From Streptomyces sp. NRRL S-340 (GTDB lineage: Bacteria; Actinomycetota; Actinomycetes; Streptomycetales; Streptomycetaceae): DNA of 64,000 bases. The number at the start of each line of letters is the position of its first letter. Positions within the stretch are counted from its first letter, which is position 1. The position numbers were made by a program, and so were the translations under genes. Under the pieces are notes generated by a model. That model saw nothing but the letters and a program-made list of their open reading frames with translations. It searched no databases and was not told the origin of the DNA. Location of the stretch: the NCBI RefSeq assembly GCF_000720185.1, contig NZ_JOIY01000003.1, positions 1 to 64,000 on the forward strand. Reading direction: 5' to 3'. This document shows, one piece after another, positions 34,965 to 43,317 of this stretch.

Positions 34965-35468
34965 ATGTCGAAGAACCTCAAGCGCGCCGCCCTCACCGTC
35001 GTCGGCGCCGTCGCCGCCTCGGCCCTGCTGCTGCCCGCCACGGCCCAGGCCGCCACGCCGGCCGCCGCCGAAGCCCGGACCGCCACCCAGCAGGTGGGCA
35101 CCATGGACTCCGGCTGGAAGCTCGACATCGCCGTCGACGCCATGGGCTACATCGGCCCGATCATCGGCAACGTCCTGAACGACATCCGCATGGAGAAGGA
35201 CCGCTCCGGCTTCGTCCACCGGCAGCTGGACGACACCATGGCGGCGTACTCGGGCTACAACGTGATGATCATCAACGACAAGCTCGACTACTCCATGGAC
35301 CTGCACGGCGTGGTCGCCAACGCCCGCGTCACCCAGGGCAGCGCCACCTACCGGGTGCTCGCCTTCCAGTCGGGCACGATCGTCAACCGCGGCGACGGCG
35401 GCTGGATCAACTGGGGCTTCGGCGGCTGGTTCACCCGCGACGGCGGCACGGTGGTCTTCACCAGCTGA
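34965..35468 (+). CDS. secreted protein of unknown function
   Basis: A 167-residue exported protein. ATG 34965 follows GAAGGAG. The signal peptide is about 1-29 (MSKNLKRAALTVVGAVAASA ... ATAQAAT). The mature region has a Met/Asp-rich helix (DAMGYIGPIIGNVLNDIRME), then a beta-rich half rich in Gly/Trp at the end (NRGDGGWINWGFGGWFTRDG). It lacks cysteines. The Gly-Trp tail resembles exported stress or defensin-like proteins of streptomycetes, but I do not recognise a named family. A strong terminator follows. Confidence 0.75.
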   Translation: MSKNLKRAALTVVGAVAASALLLPATAQAATPAAAEARTATQQVGTMDSGWKLDIAVDAMGYIGPIIGNVLNDIRMEKDRSGFVHRQLDDTMAAYSGYNVMIINDKLDYSMDLHGVVANARVTQGSATYRVLAFQSGTIVNRGDGGWINWGFGGWFTRDGGTVVFTS

Positions 35469-35524
35469 GTCCAACCGCACCGTCCGACCTCCTGTATCCC
35501 ACTCGGGCTTCGCCACCCACGCAG

Positions 35525-35556
35525 ATGGGCCGGTCTCCTCACGGAAACCGGCCCAT
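35525..35556 (+). terminator. hairpin terminator
   Basis: ATGGGCCGGTCTCC (35525-35538) / GGAAACCGGCCCAT (35543-35556), a 14-bp stem with one G-T pair, 56 bases after the secreted-protein stop. Confidence 0.8.
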
Positions 35557-35606
35557 GCCGCGTCCACCCAGGGCCGCATGGCCCACGATCCGCAGGAGAC
35601 AAGACC

Positions 35607-35831
35607 GTGGAGAACCAGGTCCGACTCACCGGGCCGTCCGAAGCCGCCCCCGAACTGGCCTGCTTGCGCGTCATCGCCCAGCTCCCGCCCCGCTGGTCCG
35701 TCCGGATCCTGGAATGCGGAACCGGATACGCGGTCCTCGGCCTGTGCGCGGACGCCTCGGCCGAGGAGGTCGCGGTGGAGATCGACGAGGCGATCACGGC
35801 GCTTCCCCTACGGGGCTGGAAGCGGAGCTGA
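35607..35831 (+). CDS. small hypothetical cytoplasmic protein
   Basis: 74 codons from GTG 35607 (GGAGACAAG upstream). Sequence: MENQVRLTGPSEAAPELACL, RVIAQLPPRWSVRILECGTG, YAVLGLCADASAEEVAVEID. It looks like a compact alpha/beta protein with two Cys and no export signal. Family unknown. It is convergent with the next gene, only 12 bases apart. Confidence 0.55.
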   Translation: MENQVRLTGPSEAAPELACLRVIAQLPPRWSVRILECGTGYAVLGLCADASAEEVAVEIDEAITALPLRGWKRS

Positions 35832-35843
35832 CCTGCGGACGCA

Positions 35844-36233
35844 TCAGCTGAACTGGACGGTCACCGTCTGGTCGTTCCAGCTGCCGAGCTGGGGCTCCCA
35901 GCCCACGAGCAGCCTGTTCCCGTTCCGGTCCCGCAGCCCCATCTGACAGCCGCCCTCCATGTACTGCACGGAAGAGATGGTCCAGCGGTACTTCTCGGGC
36001 AGCGGGAACTGGTAGTCGGGGATGTCTTCCTTGTCGCTGTTGCAGGATTCCCCGCGGAACTCGATGCGCGACCCGGAGTAATTGCTGTCCACATAGGCGA
36101 TTCCGAGGGTCTTCGTGCCGTGCCCCATGGTGAGCAGATCGTACCCGGGAGCCGTCGCCGCACTGGCCGGCGCGGCCACACCGACCGACAACGTGACAGC
36201 GGCGAGAACGCCCAGAACCTTCTTGTCCATCAT
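35844..36233 (-). CDS. secreted beta/gamma-crystallin- or I36-inhibitor-like protein
   Basis: A 129-residue exported protein with a signal peptide of about 27 residues (MMDKKVLGVLAAVTLSVGVA ... ASAAT). The mature part has a Greek-key-like pattern (IAYVDSNYSGSRIEFRGESC, YQFPLPEKYRWTISSVQYME, CQMGLRDRNGNRLLVGW) similar to peptidase-inhibitor family I36 and bacterial crystallin modules. Two cysteines probably pair. The start could be 36233 or 36230. Its promoter region carries a close relative of the motif found before the lectin gene at 33161. Confidence 0.7.
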   Translation of the reverse strand: MMDKKVLGVLAAVTLSVGVAAPASAATAPGYDLLTMGHGTKTLGIAYVDSNYSGSRIEFRGESCNSDKEDIPDYQFPLPEKYRWTISSVQYMEGGCQMGLRDRNGNRLLVGWEPQLGSWNDQTVTVQFS

Positions 36234-36380
36234 GCAGAACCACCCTCGCGTAACCGAGCTCGACTGACGGCGAAAGCTATCCGGTCGACTCGCCCACCAG
36301 AAAGCCCACTCTCCTCGGAATGGCTTATTCCGCCCAGCCCTCGATCAATCATGACCGAATTCCACACCACGCCAATAAAA

Positions 36381-36397
36381 CGTTAGCGAGACGTTAG
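36381..36397. promoter_or_regulatory. shared 17-bp promoter motif, site 2
   Basis: On the minus strand CTAACGTCTCGCTAACG, half-sites again 11 bases apart, about 150 bases upstream of the crystallin-like gene. Compare 33222-33238. Confidence 0.5.
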
Positions 36398-36425
36398 CAA
36401 CACCGGTCAAAATGACGGCTTTCGC

Positions 36426-36740
36426 TCAATTGAATTCCCGGCCCGAATTCAGGACCGCCACGGCCGTGCGCCTGCCACCAGGCCCCCTACCCAGGGCTTC
36501 GGCGTAGTCGCGTGAAGCGGACGGGTCGACCGGGCACTCAACTGCCCAGGTGGTGTGTGCCATGCGGTGGGCCCTAGTGGGTGCCCACGCTCCCGTGGCA
36601 CCGACCGATGACGCAGGGCGGCTGCCGGCGGTGTGACGCGATGCGGTGGCCCGGACCTCCGCCAGGACAATGCCGGTGGCCGGGTCGCGGTGCACAGGCG
36701 CGTACAGGCCCCAGTCGGCGTCACCGACCGTGACCTAGCC
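36426..36740 (-). pseudogene. possible relic of a hypothetical gene
   Basis: The minus strand reads VTVGDADWGLYAPVHRDPAT, GIVLAEVRATAS before becoming low-complexity. The first 35 codons look authentic, the remainder does not. Weak support. The rest of 36741-37140 shows no gene. Confidence 0.25.
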
Positions 36741-37140
36741 GCCGGCCCACGGGGCGTCGGTGGGTCTCCGGCTCGCGCCCGGCGAGCGGGCCGCCCGCGA
36801 AGCGAACGATCACAGCAGTACCTCCATCCGGCTGGAGCGTCCCGCCTCACCCCTTGGTGGGACTCAGCGCCCGGAGAACAGCACCGAAGTACCGGCGACT
36901 TCCGTCCCGGCCCGGCCGCCGGGCCGTCGACGGGTGCGGCGCGGCGGCCCCGGCCGACGCGCAACCGGCTGAGTGCGCCCCGATCCCGGCCGCGGCCGCA
37001 CCGCCCATCCCGCCCGTCCCTTACTCCTTCACTCCAGCCAGGAGACACGGGCAGAGCAGCCGCAACGGGGATGTCAGCGATCCGACCACGGCGAAATCGG
37101 CGTGGTGACCTGCGCGAACGCGGATGCGGTCCGTCGGGTC

Positions 37141-37200
37141 GCGCAACAGTAGGCGCAACCCCTGGTGCAACCTCCAGCGCAACAACCAGGCGCAACCCCT
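37141..37200. repeat. short imperfect tandem repeats (GCGCAAC-type)
   Basis: GCGCAAC or TGCAAC recurs five times within 60 bases. In one plus frame it encodes a Pro/Gln-rich linker (AQPLVQPPAQQPGATPVTTP) preceded by a stop, so it may be the relic of a coding repeat. Confidence 0.35.
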
Positions 37201-37239
37201 GTCACCACCCCGTGCTCCTGGTCGACCGAGGCGCCCGGG

Positions 37240-37475
37240 TCACGCGGCCCGGACGGCTCCCCGAGCGCGGACCATCTGGCGCAGCTCGGTACGCGCGGCC
37301 GGCACCGAGGGGGCGGTCTCCCAGTACGGGTGCCACCACAGCCGTACGGACAGGCTCAGCAGGCGGCGGCGAGGGCGGTGGTGTCGCGGGGGCGGGGCGC
37401 GGCGAGCGCGTCGTAGGTGGCGTTCCAGGCGGCTTGCGTCTGCACCAGGTCGTCGGGGAAGTCGATCGCGTCCAT
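37240..37475 (-). pseudogene. small hypothetical protein with one-base deletion
   Basis: ATG 37475 starts MDAIDFPDDLVQTQAAWNAT, YDALAAPRPRDTTAL. One base is missing near 37372 (GCCCTCGCC instead of GCCCTCCGCC). The sequence continues in the next frame as RRRLLSLSVRLWWHPYWETA, PSVPAARTELRQMVRARG and stops at 37240. Restored, it would be about 79 residues, the size of a common streptomycete small protein with the same RLWWHPYW motif. Function unknown. Confidence 0.6.
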
Positions 37476-37537
37476 ACCGGCATTAGATCTCTTGTTCGAA
37501 TTCGGTGTCACATCAGACACGCCCCGACCGGGGCCGT

Positions 37538-37579
37538 GGTCGGGGTCAGGGTGGGCGTGGTCGGGGTCAGGGCGGGCGT
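37538..37579. repeat. 21-bp tandem repeat, two copies plus a partial third
   Basis: GGTCGGGGTCAGGGTGGGCG followed by T, repeated with one change, then a partial third unit. It lies in a gene-free interval. Confidence 0.6.
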
Positions 37580-37794
37580 GGTCGGCCTCATGGCCGGGCC
37601 TGCGGCCGGCCCCACCGCGGCGGTCCGGGCCGGTGTGGAGCAGTACCCGGGCGGGTGATTTTCCCTAGCGTACGCGGGCGCAGTCCTAGCGGCGTGCGCC
37701 CAACTTGCCTGTTTTCAGGGGGCATTGACATGTATTCGCGTGTTCTGTCATGTTCTGTTCCGCCGCTTCCGGCGAACGAGCGAGAGGTGATCTC

Positions 37795-38471
37795 ATGCGA
37801 CGAACCGAGTACGACGCGGGCCAGGCCGCCAAGCGCCTGAAGGTGCCCGCAGCGGCCTTCCGGTGGGCCCGGCACACCGGCCTCATCCCCGCCCCCGACG
37901 TGTCGTCCACCCGGTGGTCCCGGGCCGCTGTGGAGGCTCTGGACGCCGACGCCATCCGGGCCGCGATGTCGTCCCCGCCGATCGGCAGCGGCGCGGCGGC
38001 CGACAAGATCGCCGAGGCGCTCGGCACCCCGAACGTGATCGGCGAGAAGGCGAACGTCACGGCCTTTGTGGTACGGCGGTTCGTCGACCGCGGCCTCCTG
38101 GTCGACCTGAGCGCGAACCCCGAGGGGACGCCGCACCACCCCGGCCAGGTCGCGGAGGTCTGCCGCCGCGAGGACGTGGCGGACCTGGTCGCCGCCGACA
38201 CCCCGCTCGGTCCCGAGCAGGCCGCCGCCCGCCTCCGGATCCGACGCGCCGATCGGGATCACATGGTCCGGCTCGGTTGGGTCCGCTCACCGCAGTCGAT
38301 CGAGGTGCGCTACGGCACCAGCCGAGCCGGGGCCGTCGACGTCGCGCTCACACCACGGCATCCGTCGACGCGATCGTCCCCGCCCACCCCGAGGTCGACT
38401 GGAACCAGCTGCGCACGGTGGAGAAGGGCCGGCGCTCGCCGCTCGCCTCCCTGCGCCCGGCACCCGCCTGA
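37795..38471 (+). pseudogene. DNA-binding-type hypothetical protein, frameshifted
   Basis: ATG 37795 follows GAGAGGTG. It reads MRRTEYDAGQAAKRLKVPAA, AFRWARHTGLIPAPDVSSTR, WSRAAVEALD, then a second winged-helix-like part (GTPNVIGEKANVTAFVVRRF) and a third (LGPEQAAARLRIRRADRDHM). Near 38352 one base is missing and it continues TTASVDAIVPAHPEVDWNQL then RTVEKGRRSPLASL to a stop. The multiple HTH-like repeats resemble proteins of integrative plasmids. About 225 residues if restored. Confidence 0.6.
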
Positions 38472-38493
38472 GCGCCCCCGCGTCGGAACAGCA

Positions 38494-38745
38494 CTACGAA
38501 GGTGCTCCCCCGGCCGCCGCGCCCCAGCCGCCCAGAAAGGCGGCCAGGGCGCGGCGTGGCTCTTCCTCGCGGGCGATCTGCCGGGCGAGGACGTCGCGGT
38601 CGACGTACGGGGCGACGGCGGCGAGGACCAGGCACTGGAGTTCGGCCGGCTCCAGCGCTTCCACCTCCCACTGCACCGGGCGGCGGGGGTCGAAGCCGTA
38701 GCGGCGGGCGAAGGCCGGCCAGCTCGGGTCGCCGTGCTTGCCCTC
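38494..38745 (-). pseudogene. C-terminal fragment of hypothetical protein
   Basis: The minus strand reads EGKHGDPSWPAFARRYGFDP, RRPVQWEVEALEPAELQCLV, LAAVAPYVDRDVLARQIARE and a stop at 38494. It ends abruptly upstream at about 38745, where a plus-strand synthase fragment begins. Function not recognised. Confidence 0.5.
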
Positions 38746-39110
38746 GGTTCTCGACCGCGGCTGCCTCTACCTGCCCCAAGACTTCCTGAAGGCGCACGGC
38801 GTCGACCGCTCTCTTCTGGAATGGAGCCGTCGCACCGGCCACCGGGACTACCGGATCACAGCGGCCGGGAAGTCGTTCGCCGGTCTCGCGGACACCGCGT
38901 ACCGGGACGCGGCCTCCAGCACAGCGGTTCTGGCCCCGCACGTGCGGCCCGCTCTCCACGCCGCGCTGGCCCACTACGCCGCCGTCCTCAAAGAGATCAC
39001 CGAAAAACGGCTACGACGTCCTCCACCAGCGCGCCCGAGTGCCCCGGTACGACGTGCTGCGCTGGCCGTCACGTGCGTCGCCCGCGTCATCGCCGTCCGT
39101 GCGACAACGT
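38743..39110 (+). pseudogene. phytoene/squalene synthase-family fragment
   Basis: Reads DRGCLYLPQDFLKAHGVDRS, FAGLADTAYRDAASSTAVLA, HYAAVLKEITEK, then (after an indel near 39014) GYDVLHQRARVPRYDVLRWP. The G-R-x-YLP block and the terminal Y...I...GYDVLHxRARVP are characteristic of trans-isoprenyl head-to-head synthases. The DxxxD-containing N-terminal two thirds are missing. Unlike the complete crtB at 58817, this is a relic of a second synthase. Confidence 0.6.
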
Positions 39111-39466
39111 CGTAGAGGCTGTGAAGCCGACCCCTCCACCTCTCCATACGCAAACGCCTGCGGGCACCGCCCGCAAGAGTGCCTGTCAGTAGTGCTGCCC
39201 CCGGTAGACGCGCGCGGCGCTGCCTGCGATGCGCAAGCCGGGGGATACGGACACAACTGGCGACAGCCGCCGGGAGAGCGAGCTGACAAAGGCCACTTCC
39301 TGACGTTGCGTTTACGGGTGGCAAAGGTAAGGTCAAGGCATGGCAATTGCTTGGCCTTCGGTCCGTGGCGGTCGGCCATGCGCAGGACGAAGTCGTCATC
39401 TCGGGTTTCCGGAACAGACGTTGCGGCCCGGGCCCACCGGAACCCAACTGAACGGCAGGGGACGTC
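39111..39466. other. leader of the next small gene; otherwise empty
   Basis: No gene seen. It contains a possible promoter (TTGCGT at 39306-39311, TAAGGT at 39328-39333, 16-base spacer) followed by the dyad listed separately. Confidence 0.35.
39335..39358. promoter_or_regulatory. 24-bp dyad downstream of possible promoter
   Basis: AAGGC-N3-GCAATTGC-N3-GCCTT, symmetric about AATT, placed just after the putative -10 box and about 110 bases before the small gene at 39467. An operator candidate. Confidence 0.45.
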
Positions 39467-39748
39467 ATGAGCAACGCGACGAGTTACCGCACGCAGGCCG
39501 TGGAACTGCCCGAGAGCGGCGCGCCGTTCACGCTGAGCGCCGTGCCGATCGACCCCAAGGTGATAGCGAAGCTCGCCGAGGTCAGGGTGCCGATCCCCCA
39601 GTCGGTCCTCCTGGGGTGGGTGGACGTGCCTCCCGGCGACCCCCGCGGGGCGACCAACCACGCGGTCTATCTCACTCCCGGTGGCTATGCCTACCGGGTC
39701 ACAACCTACCTCGGTGACAACCGGAGCAACGGCGCGGACTCCAACTGA
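39467..39748 (+). CDS. small hypothetical protein
   Basis: 93 residues, ATG 39467 with CAGGGGAC upstream. MSNATSYRTQAVELPESGAP, FTLSAVPIDPKVIAKLAEVR, VPIPQSVLLGWVDVPPGDPR, YLTPGGYAYRVTTYLGDNRS. There is no signal peptide, no Cys, and it is predicted mixed alpha/beta. Unrecognised. Its regular base usage and clear upstream control elements make a real gene likely. Confidence 0.55.
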   Translation: MSNATSYRTQAVELPESGAPFTLSAVPIDPKVIAKLAEVRVPIPQSVLLGWVDVPPGDPRGATNHAVYLTPGGYAYRVTTYLGDNRSNGADSN

Positions 39749-40049
39749 CCCTCAGCCCCCGCCCAGATCGACGGCTGGATCGCGATCGAGGAACGGGATG
39801 AGGCAGAGCAGCGCCGGGCATGGAGATGCGGCCTGCCCCGCCAGACCGGCTGATCCATTACGGCCTCAACCGCACCAGCGTGGATGCGATGCACACCGGC
39901 GACCCGCTGGGCGGCGACCAAGAGCGGCCGGGGCCGCCCGGCAATCCGGCAGCAGGCACTCGACGCCCTGCGGCAACGGGTGCCGTCGTACCTCCACTGC
40001 CGACCGCTCTGCATCAACGAACTCGGCTGTGCGCCACAAGACGCTGAGG
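39749..40049. other. stretch with no supported gene
   Basis: Contains only low-complexity frames, plus possible decayed IS5 sequence on its right side. Confidence 0.3.
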
Positions 40050-40345
40050 AATCGGGCGGAAGGAGGAGCCCACCAGTCGATCTCACCTGCCGCATCGGCC
40101 GCTGCCTGGACCTGTTGGAACAGACGCTCCCACGTGCCGTCGGCAGACCACAGCCGGTGGCGTTCATAGACGGTCTTCCACGGCCCGAACCGTTCGGGCA
40201 GGTCACGCCACTGCACCCCTGTCCGCACCCGGTGCAAGATTCCGTCGATCACCTGCCGGTGATCCCGCCACCTGCCACGACGCCTGTTACTGACCGGCAG
40301 GAACGGCCGCAACCGTTCCCACTCTCTGTCAGATCCCCCCGTCCC
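40050..40345 (-). pseudogene. IS5-family transposase, N-terminal fragment
   Basis: The minus strand reads SDREWERLRPFLPVSNRRRG, RWRDHRQVIDGILHRVRTGV, QWRDLPERFGPWKTVYERHR, LWSADGTWERLFQQVQAAAD, AAGEIDW, the DUF4096-type N-terminal domain of IS5 transposases. After EIDW, where the first catalytic Asp should follow, the protein is lost. Confidence 0.8.
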
Positions 40346-40479
40346 ATGTGCACATCAACGACCCGAGCGCGCAGTGGTCACATGATCGGCCGGACAAGTC
40401 CTAGTACTCCAGCCGTAGGTCGCGACCTGTTGCGGTGTCACCTTTGTCGACTCGGCTGACTGTCCCAGTCAGGTCGGCT

Positions 40480-41136
40480 TCACGGCCGGCTGCGTCGCTC
40501 GGCGGCGTCGAACGCGGGCGCGAGCGGGGCCAGTGCCGCGCGGAGCTGGTCGGGCAGTGAGCCGGTGGGCACGATGAGTCCTCCGGCGCCGAAACTCTCG
40601 GCGGCCTCGGTGTTCCCGGCCGGCCGGAGCCAGCCTTCCAGCGCGATGCGAACCGCCGCGGCCACGCTTGCCGCGAGAACGCGGGCTGTGTGCGCTCCGG
40701 TGTCACCTAGGCGTTCGGCGATCGCCGCCGTGAGCGGGGGCTCGATGTCGGCGGTGGTGTCGAGGAATGCGTCGCGCAGCGCGGTCCGGGTGGTGATCAG
40801 CAGCAGCAACTGGTGTTCGTGCTCACTGGTGTTCGTGTACTGCTCGACCACTGCTTGGGTGACGGCGTCGGCCAGGTGCACTCCAGCGGGCCGGGCCGTG
40901 ACCGCCGCCGCGATGCGCGCCTCCCGGTCTGCGGTGACAGCGGAGACGATCGCCTGCTCGCGGCTGGCGAAGTAGTTGTTGTAGGTGCGAGGCGAGACCC
41001 CGGCCGCCTCGGCGATGTCCTCGACCCGTACCTGGTCCGGTCCGCGCTCCACGGCCAGGCGCAGGGCCGCCTCGCGTAGCGCCTCGCGTGTGGCCTGCTT
41101 CTTCCGCTCCCGCAGTCCTGGTGGTGGTGTCGTCAC
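40480..41136 (-). CDS. TetR-family transcriptional regulator
   Basis: A 218-residue regulator with an N-terminal HTH (LRERKKQATREALREAALRL, VEDIAEAAGVSPRTYNNYFA, SREQAIVSAV) and a helical ligand domain. GTG 41136 was chosen; ATGs further upstream lie inside the repeated operator. It is divergent from a TIM-barrel-like gene, and direct repeats between them are likely its operator. Confidence 0.85.
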   Translation of the reverse strand: MTTPPPGLRERKKQATREALREAALRLAVERGPDQVRVEDIAEAAGVSPRTYNNYFASREQAIVSAVTADREARIAAAVTARPAGVHLADAVTQAVVEQYTNTSEHEHQLLLLITTRTALRDAFLDTTADIEPPLTAAIAERLGDTGAHTARVLAASVAAAVRIALEGWLRPAGNTEAAESFGAGGLIVPTGSLPDQLRAALAPLAPAFDAAERRSRP

Positions 41137-41160
41137 GGTGTCAGCGTTCCACACAGGGAT

Positions 41161-41201
41161 GCGCATGCGCAAAATTGCGTGCACGAAAACTTGCGTGCAC
41201 G
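41161..41201. promoter_or_regulatory. TetR operator candidate: palindrome and direct repeats
   Basis: GCGCATGCGC (41161-41170), then TTGCGTGCACG twice (41175-41185 and 41191-41201), each holding the palindrome CGTGCACG. All lie in the 116 bases between divergent starts 41136 and 41253. Confidence 0.55.
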
Positions 41202-41252
41202 CACTTTTCCTGTCAGCCTCGACCGACCGAGACCCACAGAAGGGGCGTCACC

Positions 41253-42278
41253 ATGCGAGCAAGAGGAATGACCTACGACACCGGATTCGTCGTGCACGGC
41301 CAGATATCCCGCGAGCACTTCGACCCCGCGGTGGTCCGGCGTGAGCTCGCCATCATCCGCGACGACCTGCACTGCAACGCGATCCAGATCATCGGCGGTG
41401 ACCCGGAACGACTGGAACTGGCCGCCGGTGCCGCCGCCGAACTCGGCCTGGAGGTCTGGTTCTCGCCCTATCCGCTGGAACTGGATCCGGAGCAGATCCT
41501 CACGCTCTTCCGTGACTGCGCAGGGCGAGCGGAACGGCTCCGGCAGCAGGGGGCCACCATCGTGTTCGTCGCAGGGGTCGAGCTGAGCGTGATGAACCGC
41601 GGGTTCCTGCCCGGAGAGAGCCCCGAGGAAAGGGTCGAGCAACTGATGGGCCGACCCGAGCGGCGGGCCGAAGCGATGCGCCGGCTCGGTGAGCGCGTCA
41701 ACGCATTCCTCCGCGACGCCGCGGCCACGGTCCGCGAGCGCTTCCAGGGCAAACTCACCTACGCATCCATCCAGTTCGAGCAGGTCGACTGGACTCCCTT
41801 CGACATCGCGACGTTCGAGCTGATCCGCTCCGCCGAGATCGCCGACCGGTTCCGGGAGGCGGTGCGCATCCTGGCTCAAGGCCCGAAGCCGCTCGCCATC
41901 ACCGGGTTCGGCACCGCGGCCTACCGCGGTGCCGGAGACCGCGGTGGACGGGTGCTGGAAGTGGTCGAGCACGACCCTGAAACCAAGGCCCCAGTACGAC
42001 TGAACGGCGTGTACGAGCGTGACGAAACCGGGCAGGCCACGTACCTGAGCGAACTGCTGGAGATCTTCGAGACCGAGGGTGTGGACAGCGCGTTCGTGTT
42101 CCTGTTCGCCTTGCCCGGCTACCCGCACCGCCCGGACGGCGACCCCAGGGACGACTTGGACCGGGCCGGCCTGGGCATCGTCAAACTGCTCGAAGGACGC
42201 CAGGGACAGACCTACCCCGACATGGAATGGGAACCCAAGGCCGCGTTCGCGGCAGTGGCGCAGCGGTACAGGAGCTGA
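41253..42278 (+). CDS. TIM-barrel-like protein of the actinobacterial 'abortive infection protein' group
   Basis: A 341-residue cytoplasmic protein. Features: GMTYDTGFVVHGQISREHFD, ELAIIRDDLHCNAIQIIGGD, LEVWFSPYPLELDPEQILTL, VFVAGVELSVMNRGFLPGES, KLTYASIQFEQVDWTPFDIA, LAITGFGTAAYRGAGDRGGR and YLSELLEIFETEGVDSAFVF. The strand-helix periodicity and acidic residues at strand ends (GVELS, FEQVDW) resemble a glycosidase-type barrel. Homologues paired with TetR genes are often labelled abortive infection proteins, but the basis of that label is weak. ATG 41253 follows AGAAGGGG. Confidence 0.7.
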   Translation: MRARGMTYDTGFVVHGQISREHFDPAVVRRELAIIRDDLHCNAIQIIGGDPERLELAAGAAAELGLEVWFSPYPLELDPEQILTLFRDCAGRAERLRQQGATIVFVAGVELSVMNRGFLPGESPEERVEQLMGRPERRAEAMRRLGERVNAFLRDAAATVRERFQGKLTYASIQFEQVDWTPFDIATFELIRSAEIADRFREAVRILAQGPKPLAITGFGTAAYRGAGDRGGRVLEVVEHDPETKAPVRLNGVYERDETGQATYLSELLEIFETEGVDSAFVFLFALPGYPHRPDGDPRDDLDRAGLGIVKLLEGRQGQTYPDMEWEPKAAFAAVAQRYRS

Positions 42279-42539
42279 CAGGCCCCGAGCAGACAGAAGC
42301 GGTACTCGCCGAACTCGCCGCAGACCTCGCGCCCGGTCCACCACCGCTGCGACAGGCCCTGACCACGGCGACGGCCAGGTCGGCTACCGCCCACCAGCCC
42401 CTTGTGTGACAGCACCCCGGCCTCATGTCCCGGGTCCAGGAGCGGGCATCAACCGGTGTCCTGGGGCCCGGGTGGTCGGGCGAGATGGGGGCCAGGCATC
42501 GGGGTGAGCGGGTGCTGTGGTCGGGTGTGGTGTCCCGGG

Positions 42540-43250
42540 GCGCGGGACCCCGGTCTGTCCCGCCTCCGTCTCCAAGGTGATCACCTTCCTCGAAGGCCTG
42601 GATCTCGTGCGCCGCGAACGCGACGAACGCCGCCGCGAGTGATACGTCGTCGACGACGGCCTCTGGTACCGATCCATGATCCGCAGCGCCCGCACCAACG
42701 ACCAGTTCATCGAAACCGCACGCCAAGGCGCCGCCGTCCTCGGCCCCGGCACCCCGGCCGCCGCCCGCCCCGAAAACGCCGCCCGCTTCCTCGACTTCGT
42801 CAGCGAACACCTCGTCCACGCCGCCGAACAAGACCGCGACGTCACCGTGCTCTTCCGCGCCTACGCCCGTAACGTCACCGGCGATCCGCGCCGCACCCGC
42901 ACCGTCTTCGTCGAGGTCATCGGCGTCAGTGCCCGGCTGGAGCAGCAGCACCTCGCCCGCCGCGCACGCCGGATCGACCTCATCCGCGCCGCGGCGGAGG
43001 CGGCCGCGGCCCGCGGGGAGGCGGCACCGCGCGACTACCGCCTAGCGGACACGGCGTTCATCGGCGGCGTCAAGGCCTGCTGCGCGACTGGAGCGCCGGC
43101 CGGGTCGGCGCCAGGCTGGAACAGGTCGCGGACGAGCTGGTGCGGCTGCTGGGCATGCTCCGCCCGCTGGGCCGCCCCGAGCCGGTCCGACGCGCTCTGG
43201 GAACGGCAGCGTCGTCGCAGTTCAGGGCCGCCCCGGCCTGCTCGGCGCGC
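42540..43250 (+). pseudogene. regulator relic: MarR/GbsR-like front, TetR-like back
   Basis: Begins without start as CPASVSKVITFLEGLDLVRR, ERDERRRE, then TGA at 42640-42642 in place of an Arg codon, then YVVDDGLWYRSMIRSARTND, AAARPENAARFLDFVSEHLV, which is the pattern of MarR/GbsR-like regulators. From about HAAEQDRDVTVLFRAYARNV onward it looks like the ligand domain of a TetR regulator. After an indel near 43073 it continues GLLRDWSAGRVGARLEQVAD, ELVRLLGML. It could be a recombined chimera or one unusual family. Confidence 0.45.
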
Positions 43251-43317
43251 GTGATCGGCCGCGAGCTGCTGTGCTGGATCGGGTGGGGGCCGTCGCATCC
43301 GTTCTCCGGAGACACAG

